A stretch of 64,000 nucleotides of DNA from Sesamum alatum (GCA_034509735.1 JACGWO010000011.1:11689866-11753865); one strand, 5' to 3'. Positions 1 to 12,540 are shown, counted from the stretch's first letter. The notes: generated from the letters alone by a model not told the origin. Made by a program: numbers and translations.

Positions 1-559
1 GCAATGGCAGATGACGAAGAAGACCCTTATTGATTCTTTTGGTTTTTTTAATTATTTTGTTTGTATTCTTTTTTTTGGAAATTAAAGAAGAAGGATGAAG
101 TGTGAAATTACAATTTTATCCCATCCTAAATCCAATTACAAGTGTGTTTGTTCATGCAGATGGAATATTCTATTTTTATTCACCGAAAAGTGGAAAAAAA
201 TAAAAAAAGACATTACGTTACAAATCATAAAGGTTGGGGTGTGATAGTGTAAAAAAAAAAAATCAGGGACAAAGTGCAAGACGCCCATAAGTTGGGGGTT
301 GTCTGCATTTTACTCCAATTAAAAATATTACAGTTATGACTTACTTATGTACATTTCAATCTATTATGTATTTTAAACTTTTGCATATTTTATCTTTTTC
401 ATCATTATAATTTTTTTCATGTGTTTTCTTTTCTGTTGCTAACTTTTTTTTTAATTAATGCAGTAAAAATTTATTAGAGAAATGCATGATAACTATTTGT
501 TGTTTTAATTGTTGAATTTTTTTTTGGTCAATTTATTCTTTTATTTACCATTAGACTTT
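1..559. other. AT-rich intergenic, no gene
   Basis: No coding frame of substance. The stretch around 240-316 (ending GGGTTGTCTGCATTTTAC) resembles the terminus of the repeat family seen at 55653-58241 (TAAATGCAGACACC in the other orientation), so a degraded copy probably ends here. The rest is poly-A/T-rich sequence. Confidence 0.6.
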
Positions 560-1009
560 CATCTTTTAAGATTTTTTTGTGCCCGATAAAAGTTAAAAAT
601 TCTTTCCTTGCCCGTGATGGTGTTTATGTACTTTAATGTAATTTTTTATGGAAGAGAATTATATAATCCAAACAACATATTTAACTAATTTTTTATTTTT
701 TATACTTTATGTAAGATTGAATATATTTAAAGGTGATCTGTATATTTAATCGAATGTCACTATTGTCTGAAAGGTAATTCTTATATGAATATAATTTTTT
801 GATAAGTAGAAATATGTCGTATCGGTAGGAAAATATTATTTTTAATAATAACAAAATAGATTAAAAATATAATACTATTATGTTTTGCCTATTAAAATAA
901 AAATTTTATTTTATTTAAAAATTCCTTTATAACCTACTATATTATAAAGAAATATTTATTTTTTTTAAGAATATATATACAACCGTGCATAGCACGGGTT
1001 TTACGCTAG
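560..1009 (+). mobile_element. Helitron 3' end (copy A)
   Basis: The segment ends in a short hairpin (CCGTGC at 983-988, loop ATA, GCACGG at 992-997) followed about ten bases later by CTAG and a T, the layout of a plant Helitron 3' terminus (hairpin then CTRR, inserted between A and T). About 290 bp upstream of this end is recognisably the same sequence as 6185-6480, which carries the same hairpin and ends CTCTAG. No Rep/helicase coding is visible, so it is non-autonomous or truncated. The 5' TC end was not located and the start given is only where clear similarity fades. Confidence 0.6.
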
Positions 1010-1074
1010 TCTATATATATAACAAAATGAAGTTTGACCACAGTTAAGCCAATTTTGACTCAATTCTCAATTCT

Positions 1075-1505
1075 TAGAATTTTGAGTTTTTTAATTACTA
1101 TGAAAAAATTTCATTGGTTAGAAATATTATCCATTTATCTATTAAATATTTACTTTGTATTATCCAAAATCTTATCTCTAGGATTATAATTAAGTTTTTA
1201 AATTGTAAAAAAAATCTTATTGGTTATAAATATTATTTATTTAAATATCTTAAATATTTATTTGTATTTATCTAAAATATTATTTTCAATATTATGATTG
1301 AATTTTTAAATTTCAAGAAAACACCGATTAGCAACATCACCTATTTTAATTAGTATATATTTATTTTGTGTTTACCTGAAATTTTATCACCAAGATTATA
1401 ATTGAATTTTTTAATTGACAAGAAAAAATCTTATTTATTTGAATTATCATCTATTTTAAATATATCAAATATTTATTTGTATTTATCGGATAATTTATCT
1501 CCAAG
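1075..1505. repeat. ~110-bp tandem repeat, about four AT-rich units
   Basis: A unit containing an ATTATAATTGAATTTTT-like core, then AAGAAAAAATCTTATT, then ATATTTATTTGTATTTATC recurs about every 105-112 bp, with cores near 1075, 1180, 1288 and 1392. The copies are diverged, so the array is old. It lies between the Helitron end and the sequence split by the solo LTR. No coding potential. Confidence 0.55.
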
Positions 1506-1600
1506 GCGGGATGAATTATTACAGAATATAAAAACAGGGAGAACTAATTACAATACAGCAACTAAACTGAATGCTTAGGAATATAGAATGGGATTAACAC

Positions 1601-1633
<33 letters not shown>

Positions 1634-1740
1634 TATAACCAAGGGAGCAGGGAAACCGAGAGAGGAAGAGCCCAAGATTCAGGCTCAGATTTCAGATCCG
1701 AGGTAGGGAACCCAAAGCCCCAAACGCCGGCAACCCACCG

Positions 1741-3881
1741 TGTGACGTCCATAAAATTTTATACATAATTGAGAGAATAATTAGTAATTATTAAGAAAAT
1801 ATAAATTTAATTATAAGTTTTATGTTGAAATTTTAAATTTATATTAAAACTTGAAAGGACTAAACTAAAAATTGGGGCAAAGTACATAAATTAAAGAAAA
1901 TTAGGGGATTTAATTTAAGTTTTGAACAAAAAGATCAAATAAAACAAAATACACATATATATATATATATTAATTTAAAAAAAAAAAAAAAAGAGAAAAG
2001 TGATAAAGATTAAATTTGGGAGCAGCACGTGGCTGCTTCCCAACACCTCTATCATGCACATACAATATATAAATTAGTTTCTACACAATTGGAAAACACC
2101 ACACGACAAAGCACACACACACACACAAAATTACTAGATGCACACACATAGAGGCTTTCTCTCGGACGAAACAGGTAAGGAAAAAAATATTTGATTTTAA
2201 TTACTATTAAATTATATAATTATGTAATTTAATTAGTGCATTTATTAAATATGCTTTATACTATTTGATTTATTATTTAACCGGAAAATTTATTGAATTT
2301 GAACATTTATACAAATTAGCGATGGGGTAAATATTTAACTGGACCGGTAACATTATAGTCAATAAATTAGAATTTATTTAATCTATTAGATTAGCCATTA
2401 TTAAAATGGATTTACTCAAATTGATTGGGTTTATTAATCAAATACATAATAGTATGTACTGGTGTCTAAATAATTATTATTATAGTGAAGAACTGACAGA
2501 AATTAATAAGAATAGTAGAAAATAATGTTTGAGAAATATTAGGAAATTATATTTGAGAACTATTGTATTTATTAAAAAGGAATGTGAGATTTTTGTGATA
2601 ATTTCATTTAGGGATATTACAGAGGACGATAGTTATAAAAATGTGAGGGGTTTGATAAAATAAATTCTTATGAGTTAATTGATAAATTAGATATACACCG
2701 GGGAAGCTCATAATGTCTAATTATTTAGACGAGGGATGAACTGAGGTTTAAGTTTCAATATAAGTGAAATATTAAAAGATTGACGAAGAAAAATATACGA
2801 ATATTATTTAGTAATTGTATTCGAAATTTACGATATTTTCAATATATTGATTATATATATATATATATTATAACTTATTATAAAGCACGGGGATAAAGTA
2901 GAGGATTGATCAACTCTATTTACCTATGTAATCGTTTAAGGATTTGAGGTAAGTATAGTTAATTGGATTTATATATATATGTTTATATGTATATATAGAT
3001 ATATACTCTTGTGTTGTATACGTAATTGTGAATTGGTGGTTGTTTGTCTGAATTACTTCTGATTCTATAAAATTGTCATTATGTGATTATATGCGGTTAT
3101 GATGTATGGAACATAGACGGACGATTATGTGTACTGTGTTTGATTGTTAAATGGAATTGATCATTGAAGTTATCGATGGGGATTTGATTGTTGAATGAAG
3201 ATGAATGATGAGATTATTGATGAGAATATTGTGAATTGAGATAAAGAGATGGCTTATCTGACTGGAGGGCATACTGCAATGGCTTATGATGATATGATTA
3301 ATGATGAGCTGTGTGCTATCATTGATCAAGGGAGATGATGTAACATATCATACTAGCTGTGTGTTGTGTGATATGATGGGTGATGGGATATCATACGAGC
3401 TGTGTGTTGTGTGATATAAGTGATGATGGGGTATCATACGAGCTGTGTGCTGTGTGGTACCAAGAGAAAAAAAAAGAGATATTATGATTGAGGAGATGAT
3501 AGCCGGCATAGACCATTGAGTGATGCACTTCAGCTTGGGTAAGCAGGGCCCTAATAAAATAAACGATGATTCTAGATATATTGTACTGTGGATTGATGTA
3601 TGATTGTGGTATTGGTTATTTCATGATTTTGTGGTGATTGTATATTAAATAATGTTTGTGGATTTGTAATTTTTTTTTTAAGTTTTGTAACAACTAGAAA
3701 CTTCACTTTTCTCCTTTCTTTATAGTGATAATGGCTAAGGTCGAGGATAAATTACGAAGTTTTGATGATATATGTCCTTTTGTGATGTCTACATAATATA
3801 TGGATTAAAACATAAGTTGTCTTATTGGATTAAATGTGAATTCTTTATAAGATGGGATGTGATTACGGAGGGGGTGTCACA
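1741..3881. mobile_element. Solo LTR, 2.1 kb, CACCG target duplication
   Basis: The segment begins TGTGACGTCC and ends GGGTGTCACA, so its ends form a TGTGAC/GTCACA inverted pair. The five bases before it (1736-1740, CACCG) are repeated exactly after it (3882-3886). Those are the marks of a single LTR left after recombination between the two LTRs of a retrotransposon. The size suggests a large gypsy-type LTR, but no internal region survives to decide the family. It has no coding frame. Which strand the parent element used cannot be told. Confidence 0.75.
3240..3465. repeat. Short degenerate tandem repeat inside the solo LTR
   Basis: Three to four units of about 45-50 bp share GAGCTGTGTG(T/C)TGTGTG followed by a TATCATA word (for example 3305, 3353, 3397, 3440). 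Tandem repeats of this kind are common in long plant LTRs. No function is implied. Confidence 0.55.
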
Positions 3882-4984
3882 CACCGGTTGCTTTGGCCCC
3901 AAAGCCACTCAGGCCACCGTCCACACAGGACCCGTACAAAACAACCACCACTTAGGATTTCTACCACCACAAAGGTTTTTGTCACCACAAAGGATATTGC
4001 ACAAAGCTTTCTCACGAAGAGGACTTTTATCAATTTTTCTTTCTTAACTTATCTCGGATAAAGACAACGGTGATATAAATAGGAGGATATAATAGACGGA
4101 GATAGGGGAAGCATGCAGGTGATGAGAAAAAAACATGGAGGAGATTAGCACGAAGCGGCGGAAGAATAATGGTCAAAACAGAGACAGCGGCTGTTTGAGG
4201 TTGGAGACCAAATGCAGAAACTGAAGGGATTGAAAATGAGAGGACATCCTTTTTATTAAACCTTAAGGGTAGCGGGTTGGAGCGGGTCGCGGCCCAAGGC
4301 TTTTGGGCTAAGCCTTCCAAGGTGGGGCAAGGGACTTGGGCTTGGATTTTGAGGGACATGGGCCAACCCATTATAGGCTCAATATTATCAAGTTTTTATC
4401 TTCATTAAACGATCACAAACTTAACACTCTCTATATTTCTTTTCATTGCTTTTCCAGTGTATGAAGTGATGTTTTACACTTTTCATAATATTATTTTATT
4501 TATTTTTTATTCCATAATCTTTGAGGTTATGCAGTTAATAAATTCAATCTCTTACTCATATGTTTATGTATGTTAAATTTCAATATTTATTTGTCTTTGC
4601 ACTCATATGCTATAGCTAACTGATGTTTTTTTTTATCATGATTATCTTATGTTTTATATATTATTTTTCATGATACTTAAAGAATTAACAATCTCTATCA
4701 TTTTCTTATTTTATCTTTATTAATTTTAGTACTTATCTATCTTTTGGTGTTTATTTTTTTAGATTTATATGGTGAGTGCTTGATTTTGATCTACAAGAAA
4801 GAATTAATTTGTTTAATGTTAATAAGTACATATTTTATTTTTAAAATTTATTTATTGTATGTATATATTATAATTACATCCATTATATTTTCATTTTATT
4901 TTTATAATTCTACTCAAACTATCATTTAGTTTTTATTACTGTTTAAATATTTATATCTTTTAATTTTTTATACACCATTTCTGT

Positions 4985-5516
4985 TTTATATATTTTAGTT
5001 TCATCCACTAAATTTATATTTTATAGTTTTTTTTTGTGTTCTTTTTCAGATTTCTTATATGTTTTGTTTTTGGTTTTTAACAAAAAGGAACAAATTCATT
5101 TAGTGCTAATAGATACATATTTTATTTAATATTTATTTGTATAATTCCATTCGAACTAGCATTCATTTGTTTTTTTCTATTAAAAATATATTTATACTTT
5201 TGTATTTTTTATGCAATCTTCTTTTTATATATTATAGTTTCATCCATTAAATTTTATTTTATAGTTTAACTTTTTTGTTCTTTTTCAGACTTCTTTTCTA
5301 CATTATTTTTGTTTTTCAACAAAAAGGAACCAATTCCTTCAGTACTAATAGGTACACATTTTATTTAGTATTTATTTGTGTTCTATTTAATTTGACATTT
5401 AGTTTTTATATGTATTTAAGTATTTACCCTTTTTATCTTTTTATACACTTGTTCCTTTTATATATTATAGTTTTATCTATTAAATTTTGATTTTATAGTT
5501 TTTTTTTGTTTTTTGT
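4985..5516. repeat. ~237-bp tandem repeat in Helitron copy B
   Basis: Units start at TTTCATCCAYTAAATTT and contain TTCTTTTTCAGA, an AACAAAAAGGAAC word and a TATATATTATAG end. One full copy runs about 4998-5237, a second about 5238-5472, and a partial third begins at 5473; a diverged earlier copy is visible upstream from ~4720. The repeated AACAAAAAGGAAC word makes the register easy to see. Confidence 0.6.
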
Positions 5517-5517
5517 A

Positions 5518-5552
5518 AAATTTTTATTTATTTATTTATTTATTTATTATTA

Positions 5553-5585
<33 letters not shown>

Positions 5586-5586
5586 T
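5518..5586. repeat. (TTTA)n/(TTA)n microsatellite
   Basis: About 70 bp of TTTA units turning into TTA units; simple sequence only. Confidence 0.9.
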
Positions 5587-6481
5587 GCCTTCAGATAATG
5601 TTTTACATAGAAGGAATCACTAGATTTTAATTTACATATGATTTATTTCTCGAACTATTTAAATATAATTAAGCTAAATCTATTATTATGTGCTTTGTAA
5701 TTTTTTTCATCTTTACATGTAAAATATATGTATTTTCATGTGTGCGTAATTCGAGCTTTTTTTTAACAAAATCTTATTTTATACCGATGAAAGTCTTTTT
5801 CTTCTTTCATACCAAAGATAATGTTGCTATATTTATGATTTAATTGAATGTAGCTATTTTATTTTTATTTCTACTCATTTTATTTTCTCATTTCATGATA
5901 ACTTACTCCTTTTTTTTTTCTTATTCAAATTGATGAAATGATATTGAGAATTTAAAATTATTTTATTTTATCGTACATCTTTCTTTTTTTTTTTTTTTGT
6001 TTTTCTTGCACTTATCTTTCTTATAACTTATTAAAAGTGAGTTTCTATTCTTGCTATATATTTTATTCTATTTTTTAAAATATAAGATCATTTTAGATTT
6101 ATTTACTTTAATATATATTTTGATGAAATATAAATTATAACAAAAAATACATTTAATTAATTCTTTATTTTTTATATTTTTCTTAGAGTTGGATATTTAT
6201 AAAAAAAAAAAAAGTAGTGATCTATATATTCAATAGAATGTCATAGTTATTTGACATAATCCTCATAAAATGCAAATTTTGGTTAATAAAATATATTATA
6301 TGTGTAGGAAAATATAAAATAGATTACAAATTCAAAACTATTAAATTTTACCTATTAAAAATAAAGAGTTCTATTTTATGAAAAGGATTCCTTTATTAAG
6401 CAATATGTTATATAAAAAAATTATTCAATATTTAAAAAGAAAAAATTATATAACCGTGCATAGCACAGGTTGTACTCTAGT

Positions 6482-7202
6482 TGTTTGATATTTGATGTGT
6501 TGAGGATTTATTCTATTATTTAAAGTGAATTCATAATAAGTTATTGTTTATCCTTGCTCTTCGCCCCTTGCAAAACCAGAGGTAAACCAATATGATTAGA
6601 GGCGTTTACAGTTTGATAATCGATCCAATCGAATTGAATTTGAGAATTTGATACATTTTAATTTTTTTGGTTTATCGAGTTGTACTGAATTTATAATATT
6701 AATTTTTATACTTTATATTTAATTTTTATATACATATTTTATCCCTATCAATTATTAATATACCATTTTGTTACTTATAAAAAAATCTTATAAAACAAAT
6801 AAGAAGTGTAATTATTATATTTAATACTTATTTTTAACTATTTCTTATTTCTTTTAACCAAAAAAAAAGAAAGATTTACCAAAATATCACAAAAAATTCA
6901 ATAATTAACAACATTGAACCAATTAATTCAATTCGATATTTAATATAACATTTTAACATATCGAACTTCAATTCAATATAGTTTACCAAATCAACACCTC
7001 ACACAAAAAAAGACCTTCCCTCACGACCTCATTACTCATACCAAGACGTTTCGTAGGGCTAAACAAACATCTTGACATGTATGTTAATCCACATATCATT
7101 AGACAGCGACAGTAGGTCAGCTATACAGACCCTGATCTACACACATAACACAGGCGTAATCCAACATAACGGGTCTGTAGGCTGCCATCGTTGCTATAAC
7201 CA
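6482..7202. other. Intergenic, no gene
   Basis: AT-rich sequence with scattered words of the TCGA/TTCGAACTC-type repeats seen around 44-45.5 kb (for example near 6610-6700). No frame, RNA gene or complete element identified. Confidence 0.6.
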
Positions 7203-7211
7203 AAACAGAAA

Positions 7212-7890
7212 GGGTAAATTATAGCCACCTCTCCTGAGATTTGGCATAATTACAAATACCCCATCATTGTTTGAAAAATTACAAATACCCCCATGAGGCT
7301 TGTAATTTTAAACTAAATGCCTGAATTGACCATTTTGCCCTTGAATTTTTTATTAAAATTGTAGAAAAATCAACCAATGCAAATTGTATTATTGCTCCTC
7401 TGTGTACAAAACTTAATAAACCTCTCCCTGTGCATTGTAGTCCAAAAAATTCTAAGAATTAAATAAAAAATAGGGTAATTTACATCTACCTCCCCTGAGT
7501 TTTGACATAATTACAAATACCCCCTCATTGTTTGAAAAATTACAAATACCCCCTGAGGTTTGTAACCGTCTAACAAATAACTCCTTTTCACCCATTTTTA
7601 TGGGTGAACTGACCAAAATGCCCTTATTTAATTTTTAAAATTCTTTGAATTTTTTTGGACTACAATGCGCAGGGAGAGATTCTTAAAATTTTTTACATAG
7701 AGGAGTTAATAATGCAATTTGCTTCAGCTGATTTTTCTGCAATTTAACTAAAAAATTAAGGGCAAAATGATCAATTTCAAACCTTTAGTTGAAAATTACA
7801 AACCTCAGGGGAAGTATTTGTAATTTTTCAAACAACAAGAAAGTATTTGTAATTATGATAAACTTAAGGGGAAGTAGACATAATTTACCC
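7212..7890. mobile_element. Mutator-type MITE, family A (GGGTAAATTA ends)
   Basis: Left end GGGTAAATTATAGCCACCTC and right end CATAATTTACCC are inverted; the arms hold the words ATAATTACAAATACCCC and TTTGAAAAATTACAAATACC in mirrored order over about 100 bp. A second left-type end sits inside at ~7472, so one copy may have landed in another. Flanks 7203-7211 (AAACAGAAA) and 7891-7899 (AAAAAGAAA) match in 8 of 9 bases, as expected for Mutator-like transposition. No coding capacity. Confidence 0.65.
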
Positions 7891-7899
7891 AAAAAGAAA

Positions 7900-8276
7900 A
7901 ACTAGTCATCACTGATAAAAAAGAACACTAACATGCACACTTAGTCACTCTGTTGAACACATGACAAAAGAGGAAAAGTGTACATCATATGTGTATTTCT
8001 ACCTCATAAGTCCTCATATAAGATATAAACTACAAAACTCTGAATAAGTTATGAAAATATTCAAAACTGAAGCAGGATTCCAAAAACAGCTAAAGTATGA
8101 GGATGATTAACTACAGGAGAGGACATATCAAACAGAGAAAGAAAGGATATGCAGTTATGTACAGTACAAGAATCAAACTCCAGAAAAGCGGCATACGAGG
8201 AGGATTAGGCCGATTTCGACTCTCTTCCCCAACACGAACGCTACTTTTCCATGCTAGTAAATCAATACGAAGAATA
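7900..8276. other. 3' flank of the receptor-kinase gene
   Basis: Sequence downstream (on the minus strand) of the stop codon at 8277-8279, likely holding the 3'UTR and polyadenylation region. A plus-strand 99-codon frame at 8097-8396 runs into the kinase 3' end and is a shadow. Confidence 0.5.
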
Positions 8277-11200
8277 TTATCTTGGACCAGAAAGCTCCAT
8301 GCAATGAGCATCGTAGTCGTCATCCATCGTCATAGCCGTCCCAAACATGCTCGAGTGATCATGATCGTTGTCGTCATGTCCAAGAGCAACGCTTGAGTGT
8401 GACTTGCTATTATCACGGGAGAAATTTGCAGCGGTATGGAGAAAGTTATGGGATGCTGCCCATTTCTCAGCAAGACCGTCGCCTTCAAGCATTCTAACAA
8501 CCTCGGACATTTTGGGGCGGTGGGCCGGTAGGTATTGAGTACAAAGTAGGGCCACTTGCAGCATCTCGCCAACCTCGATCCTGTCATAGCTGATTCCCAG
8601 TTCTCTATCCACCAACAATTCAACTTTCTTTTCTTGCTGTATTTTCTTAACCTGGAAATCGAAGGATAGTATCATGTGAAGATGCTTATCATAGCAGAAG
8701 AAAAACATCAGACAGGATCAACTACGTATATGGTGGGCATAGTGATCTCAGATAGACGTACCCAGTCGAGCATGGCTCCTTTCTGGTTAACCGACTTTCC
8801 AAACTCAAGGGCTCTCATTCCGGTTATGAGCTCCAGCAGGAGAATACCAAATCCAAAGACATCAGTTTTCTCAGATGACTGGCCAGTGGAAAGGTACTCT
8901 GGTGCAATGTGGCCAACAGTGCCACGAACGGCTGTGGTAACATGAGATTCAGCATGATCGAGAAGTTTTGCAAGGCCAAAGTCACCAACAACGGCCTCAT
9001 AGTAGTCGTCTAACAGGATATTGGCTGCCTTAACATCTCTGTGGATTATCTTTGGATCGCATTGCTCGTGCAGATACAGTAAGCCCCTTGCTGCTCCAAT
9101 TGCAATTCTCTTCCTGGTGTTCCAGTCGAGAGCCGGTTTTCCTTGTAAACAAGAAAAATTTCAACATCAGTAATATGTCCTCTTACCTGAATATAAAACA
9201 CAATTCAAACTCGATGAAAATTCCAGTATCACGAGACGGATTTGTGAGTCAATTCTTGTTAATGAATAGATAGGATTACAGCTTCGAATATCAAATTCAC
9301 AGGAATTTACACCGTAGCAGCAAAGAGAAATAACAGAAATTATCAGACTTCAAGAAAGCAAGAAATCAACGTACCTCTAAGCCTCGACGCTACGCTGCCA
9401 TTAGACATATAAGGATACACCAAAAGCCTCTCATTTGGGGTGGCAGAGTATCCAATAATGCGAAGCAAATTCCGGTGAACTGCAAGGCTGATCATCTCTA
9501 GTTCCATTCTGAACTGCGATATCCCTGTTGTTCCCGTCAAATCCTTTAGCCGCTTCACTGCAACAAGTGTGCCGTCTCCCAATTTCCCATGGTAAACGTT
9601 GCCAAATCCCCCTGCACCGAGTATGTTCTTCGAGCTGAAGTTGTCCGTAGCATGTTGTAGCTCTTTAAAACTGAAGCTTCTGAGGTTTCCTAATCTTACA
9701 AGATCTTCTTCTTGAATATCTGCAACGGAAAAGAAAAGACGTAATGAGGGCCTCAACACATTGATCAACATTTAACTAGCAGAATAATCAACCAACCTGT
9801 GATGTTTAGAATGGACTGCTTCCTGTTCTTGTTTCTTCTCTGGAAGAGAAATCCTAAGGCTAGGACTAAAGTAGCGATGAATGTAAGGCTTACTCCCAGT
9901 GCAATTGCTAATTTCCTTAACTTGGTTCTTCCTGAATTTATGCCCAAGGAATAAGAAAAGAGACGAATAAAAATGAATCGAAGTTTGCATGATTGCAAAC
10001 ATGCAGACAATGACAGTATCGTTAAGTTACCGGAAGATGGATTTACGGAGAACGAAAGAGGACTAGCCAGGATTGATTCAGAACATTTAGCACTAGAGTG
10101 GCTTCCACAAATCAGAGGATTGCCCAAAATGCTGCAAGAACATACTGCTTTAATTGATAAAAGTTATACAAAGCCTAAAAACACATATACACAGATTAAT
10201 ACTTGATCATCCATGACAGTATTAAAATACAGTGAGGTAAAAGGTTTTAGTCAGCCTTATTAGGTGGGTCGGCAGTGTCATCTCGAGTCGAGAGCTCTAG
10301 TTACGTAAATACAAAGACATCAGACTTTCACCGAAATTTGTATATTTCAAGTTTTGTATTAACCAGAACTATACGTTTATCCTTTTCATATGGTTGTATG
10401 CTACAGTGGAGTATTAAATACCAAAATTTTGACAAAGTATACAATTGCCTTATGTCTGTGTAATACATAATGGCAATAATAAGAGTTGTCTTATCGGGTA
10501 AACGAGAATTTCTTATGAAATGTAATGTATTTATTGAGGGAGTGCTACATATTATGTGAAGATAAATACATAAAGAGTGCAGAGAAGCCATACTTGAAAG
10601 TTTTTGCAGGAAAATTGGGAACAGGTCCACTAAGATTGTTGAAGGACAAATCCCTGAAATCATTCAAGAAAAGACAGAAAATCCCATAAATCACATGTGG
10701 AATACAATTCAAAAGCCTCTCAGCACCAAAGAAAGATGAACAAAGAAAACAAAAAATGAGTAAAATTAAAGCATATGGTCAAATAGCTACTCACAAGAAA
10801 GTAAGTTGAGGGAGACTGGCTAAAGACAGAGGAATAGCCCCACTCAAGCTGTTGTTGTTCAACCTCCTATTCCATTACAAGACAAATCAAGACAATAGAC
10901 AATACAACAAAGTCAAAGAAAGGGATGTGACTTATTACAGGCAACATGTAAGAAGCATGATGCAGTTACATACTAAATTTTGGGCCAAGAATATTTGTTA
11001 TAATTCACACTCACAAATACTGCAGATGATTCAAGAACCCCAAAGACTCAGGGATATGACCAGATAACTTGTTGTTGGAGAGATCCAACGTTTGAAGGTT
11101 TGGAAGATAGCCTATCTCTTTTGGAATTTGACCAGAAATATTGTTGTTCTGCAACAATCTGCATTGAGAATTCAACATGAGAAGATGGTCCCTTTAAAAA

Positions 11201-11772
11201 TTCAATCTTGATATGTGTGTGTTTGAAGGCAAATAGTTCCCTTACACTTGTTTGAGGTTAGTAAGGTTTGCAATCATCCAAGATAAAGAACCTGATAAAC
11301 CCTGACTAGGAGCTCCTCTGCACAGAAAATTTTTCGACAAAAATCAAGAAAAGAAATTCAAATACTATTGTTGTTCTTGTTTTATGCAACAGTGAAAACT
11401 CAAAATACACAAAGAAATCAAAAGGAAGACTCACAAGGCAGTAACAAGATTATCAGAATTGCAAGTGATCATAGACCAGCTACAAGGGTCCACAGAGTCC
11501 TCATCCCAGTTGCTCAGAGCTCCATGAGGATCATCCAAACCCTCCCTTACACCAATCAGAGCTTCAACTACAACAACCCACAAACAAAAACAGTTTAAAC
11601 ACAGAAAATTTCGCCTTCAAGAACCTAAAGAACGAAGCTTTTAGCTCTCTTCTCTAGTGAAATGTGGGAGGGTGGTACCTTCAGGATTCCGGGCCTCGAA
11701 AGAAAGGGAAAGAGTGAAGAAAAATGCAAGAAAGAGAAGGAGAACAAGGCAGTTGCAATAAACGAGAGACAT
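8277..11772 (-). CDS. LRR receptor-like Ser/Thr kinase (At2g23950/At4g30520 type)
   Basis: A plasma-membrane receptor kinase of LRR-RLK subfamily II, 636 aa. Exons (minus): 11772-11679, 11567-11435, 11317-11246, 11158-11015, 10866-10795, 10653-10594, 10131-10031, 9931-9797, 9719-9375, 9141-8762, 8651-8277; all introns GT-AG and all phases agree. Order: signal peptide ([19 protein letters not shown]), LRR N-cap with DPCSW, about five LRRs in 72-nt-multiple exons ([20 protein letters not shown]), C-cap GNPLICG, Ser/Pro-rich juxtamembrane, membrane span ([20 protein letters not shown]), then kinase with [17 protein letters not shown] lysine, [33 protein letters not shown], and the subfamily tail MELSGPR. 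All catalytic residues are present and it is an RD kinase. Arabidopsis relatives act in CLE-peptide sensing and senescence; the role here is inference. SARK and CLERK are the closest remembered sequences, NIK next. Confidence 0.95.
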
Positions 11773-11861
11773 GGGAGCAAGAAACAACCCTCAGTTGCAG
11801 TTTCTTACATCATTTGATACACAAAGATCATGTATTTAGTGAGTTATATCTATATTTTCTG

Positions 11862-11900
<39 letters not shown>

Positions 11901-12540
11901 AGGCTTTTTACAAAGCCACCATCTTTACTGTGTGTGAACCTCTCTTTTTGAGTATTTCTAGACTACTTTTTTTTTCTTTTATTCCTGCAGCCCTTTCTCT
12001 TTTGAATGTGGGGGAAAAATTACAGTAGACAAAGAGATAAAAAGTGCGTTATATGTGTGCGCGCATTGGGCTGTGCTTCTGTACTAAAAAGGGCCTGCAA
12101 TACCTCTGCAGTTTTTCTTTGTTTTTTTTTTCTTTCTTTTGCTAAGCTATTTTCACTGCCTTTTCATACTAAAATTTCACATAAAACTCTTAACCCTCCT
12201 CAAATCTGCTTAAGCACACTGTATGAAATCTCTCTGTTTTGTGGGTTTTTTCTCTTTACGTTGAGAAGTTTCTTTCTGAATCTTTATCTCTCTTCTTACT
12301 CATGATCACATACACTACTAGTACTTGTGTGGGGTTCATCTTCCTCTTTATATCTCTTTGTATGGTATCAAGAGTATCCGTTTCTCTCTCACACACACAA
12401 TACTGTGTGTGCGTGTGTGTGAGAGACAGAGAGAGGGGAAGAATCAGGTGGGAGTGATAGGGAGATGTCATTGACAGTGAGGGGTGAGAAGCCCAGAAAC
12501 TGAGAGTGACAGCATAAACCGAAAATTCTTGGTGCCCAAA
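11773..12540 (-). promoter_or_regulatory. Leader and promoter region of the receptor kinase
   Basis: Directly upstream of the ATG at 11772. It holds a GA-rich run on the sense strand (CT on plus) and pyrimidine/purine tracts to ~12450. A possible TATA-like word (ATATAAAG on minus, near 12345) would imply a leader of roughly half a kilobase, but I cannot place the start site. Plus-strand frames at 12006-12457 follow the simple repeats and are not genes. Confidence 0.45.
11867..11898. repeat. (CT)n microsatellite in the kinase leader
   Basis: About 16 CT units on plus, read as GA on the sense strand of the receptor-kinase gene, roughly 95 bp upstream of its ATG. GA tracts in plant 5' leaders are common GAGA-factor type sites; activity here is inference. 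Confidence 0.85.

Larger units (their letters stand above)
1506..4400. other. Older repeat split by a solo LTR
   Basis: Removing the solo LTR joins 1740 to 3887. The joined sequence (GC-richer, with ACCACAAAGG words, a TATAAATAGGAGG stretch near 4073 and GGGCC-rich text to ~4380) resembles in layout the solo LTR at 37679-38486, which also has ACCACAAAGG words, a TTTTATAGGAGATGG stretch and a GGGCC-rich end. It may be an older LTR of a related family; I could not fix its ends. The small frames here (for example 4030-4371 minus) match nothing I recognise. Confidence 0.3.
4420..6480 (+). mobile_element. Helitron 3' portion (copy B)
   Basis: Ends in the hairpin AACCGTGCATAGCACAGGTT (6452-6471) and CTCTAG with a following T, the same terminus as copy A at 1009. 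Similarity to copy A is clear over 6185-6480 and patchier above. The body is very AT-rich with an internal tandem array. No Rep/helicase frame is present, so it is non-autonomous. The 5' boundary is a guess, set after the GC-richer sequence that ends near 4400. Confidence 0.55.

Noticed and set aside
4030..4371. 113-codon minus frame
   Set aside because: In repeat-like sequence split by the solo LTR; no recognisable protein text.
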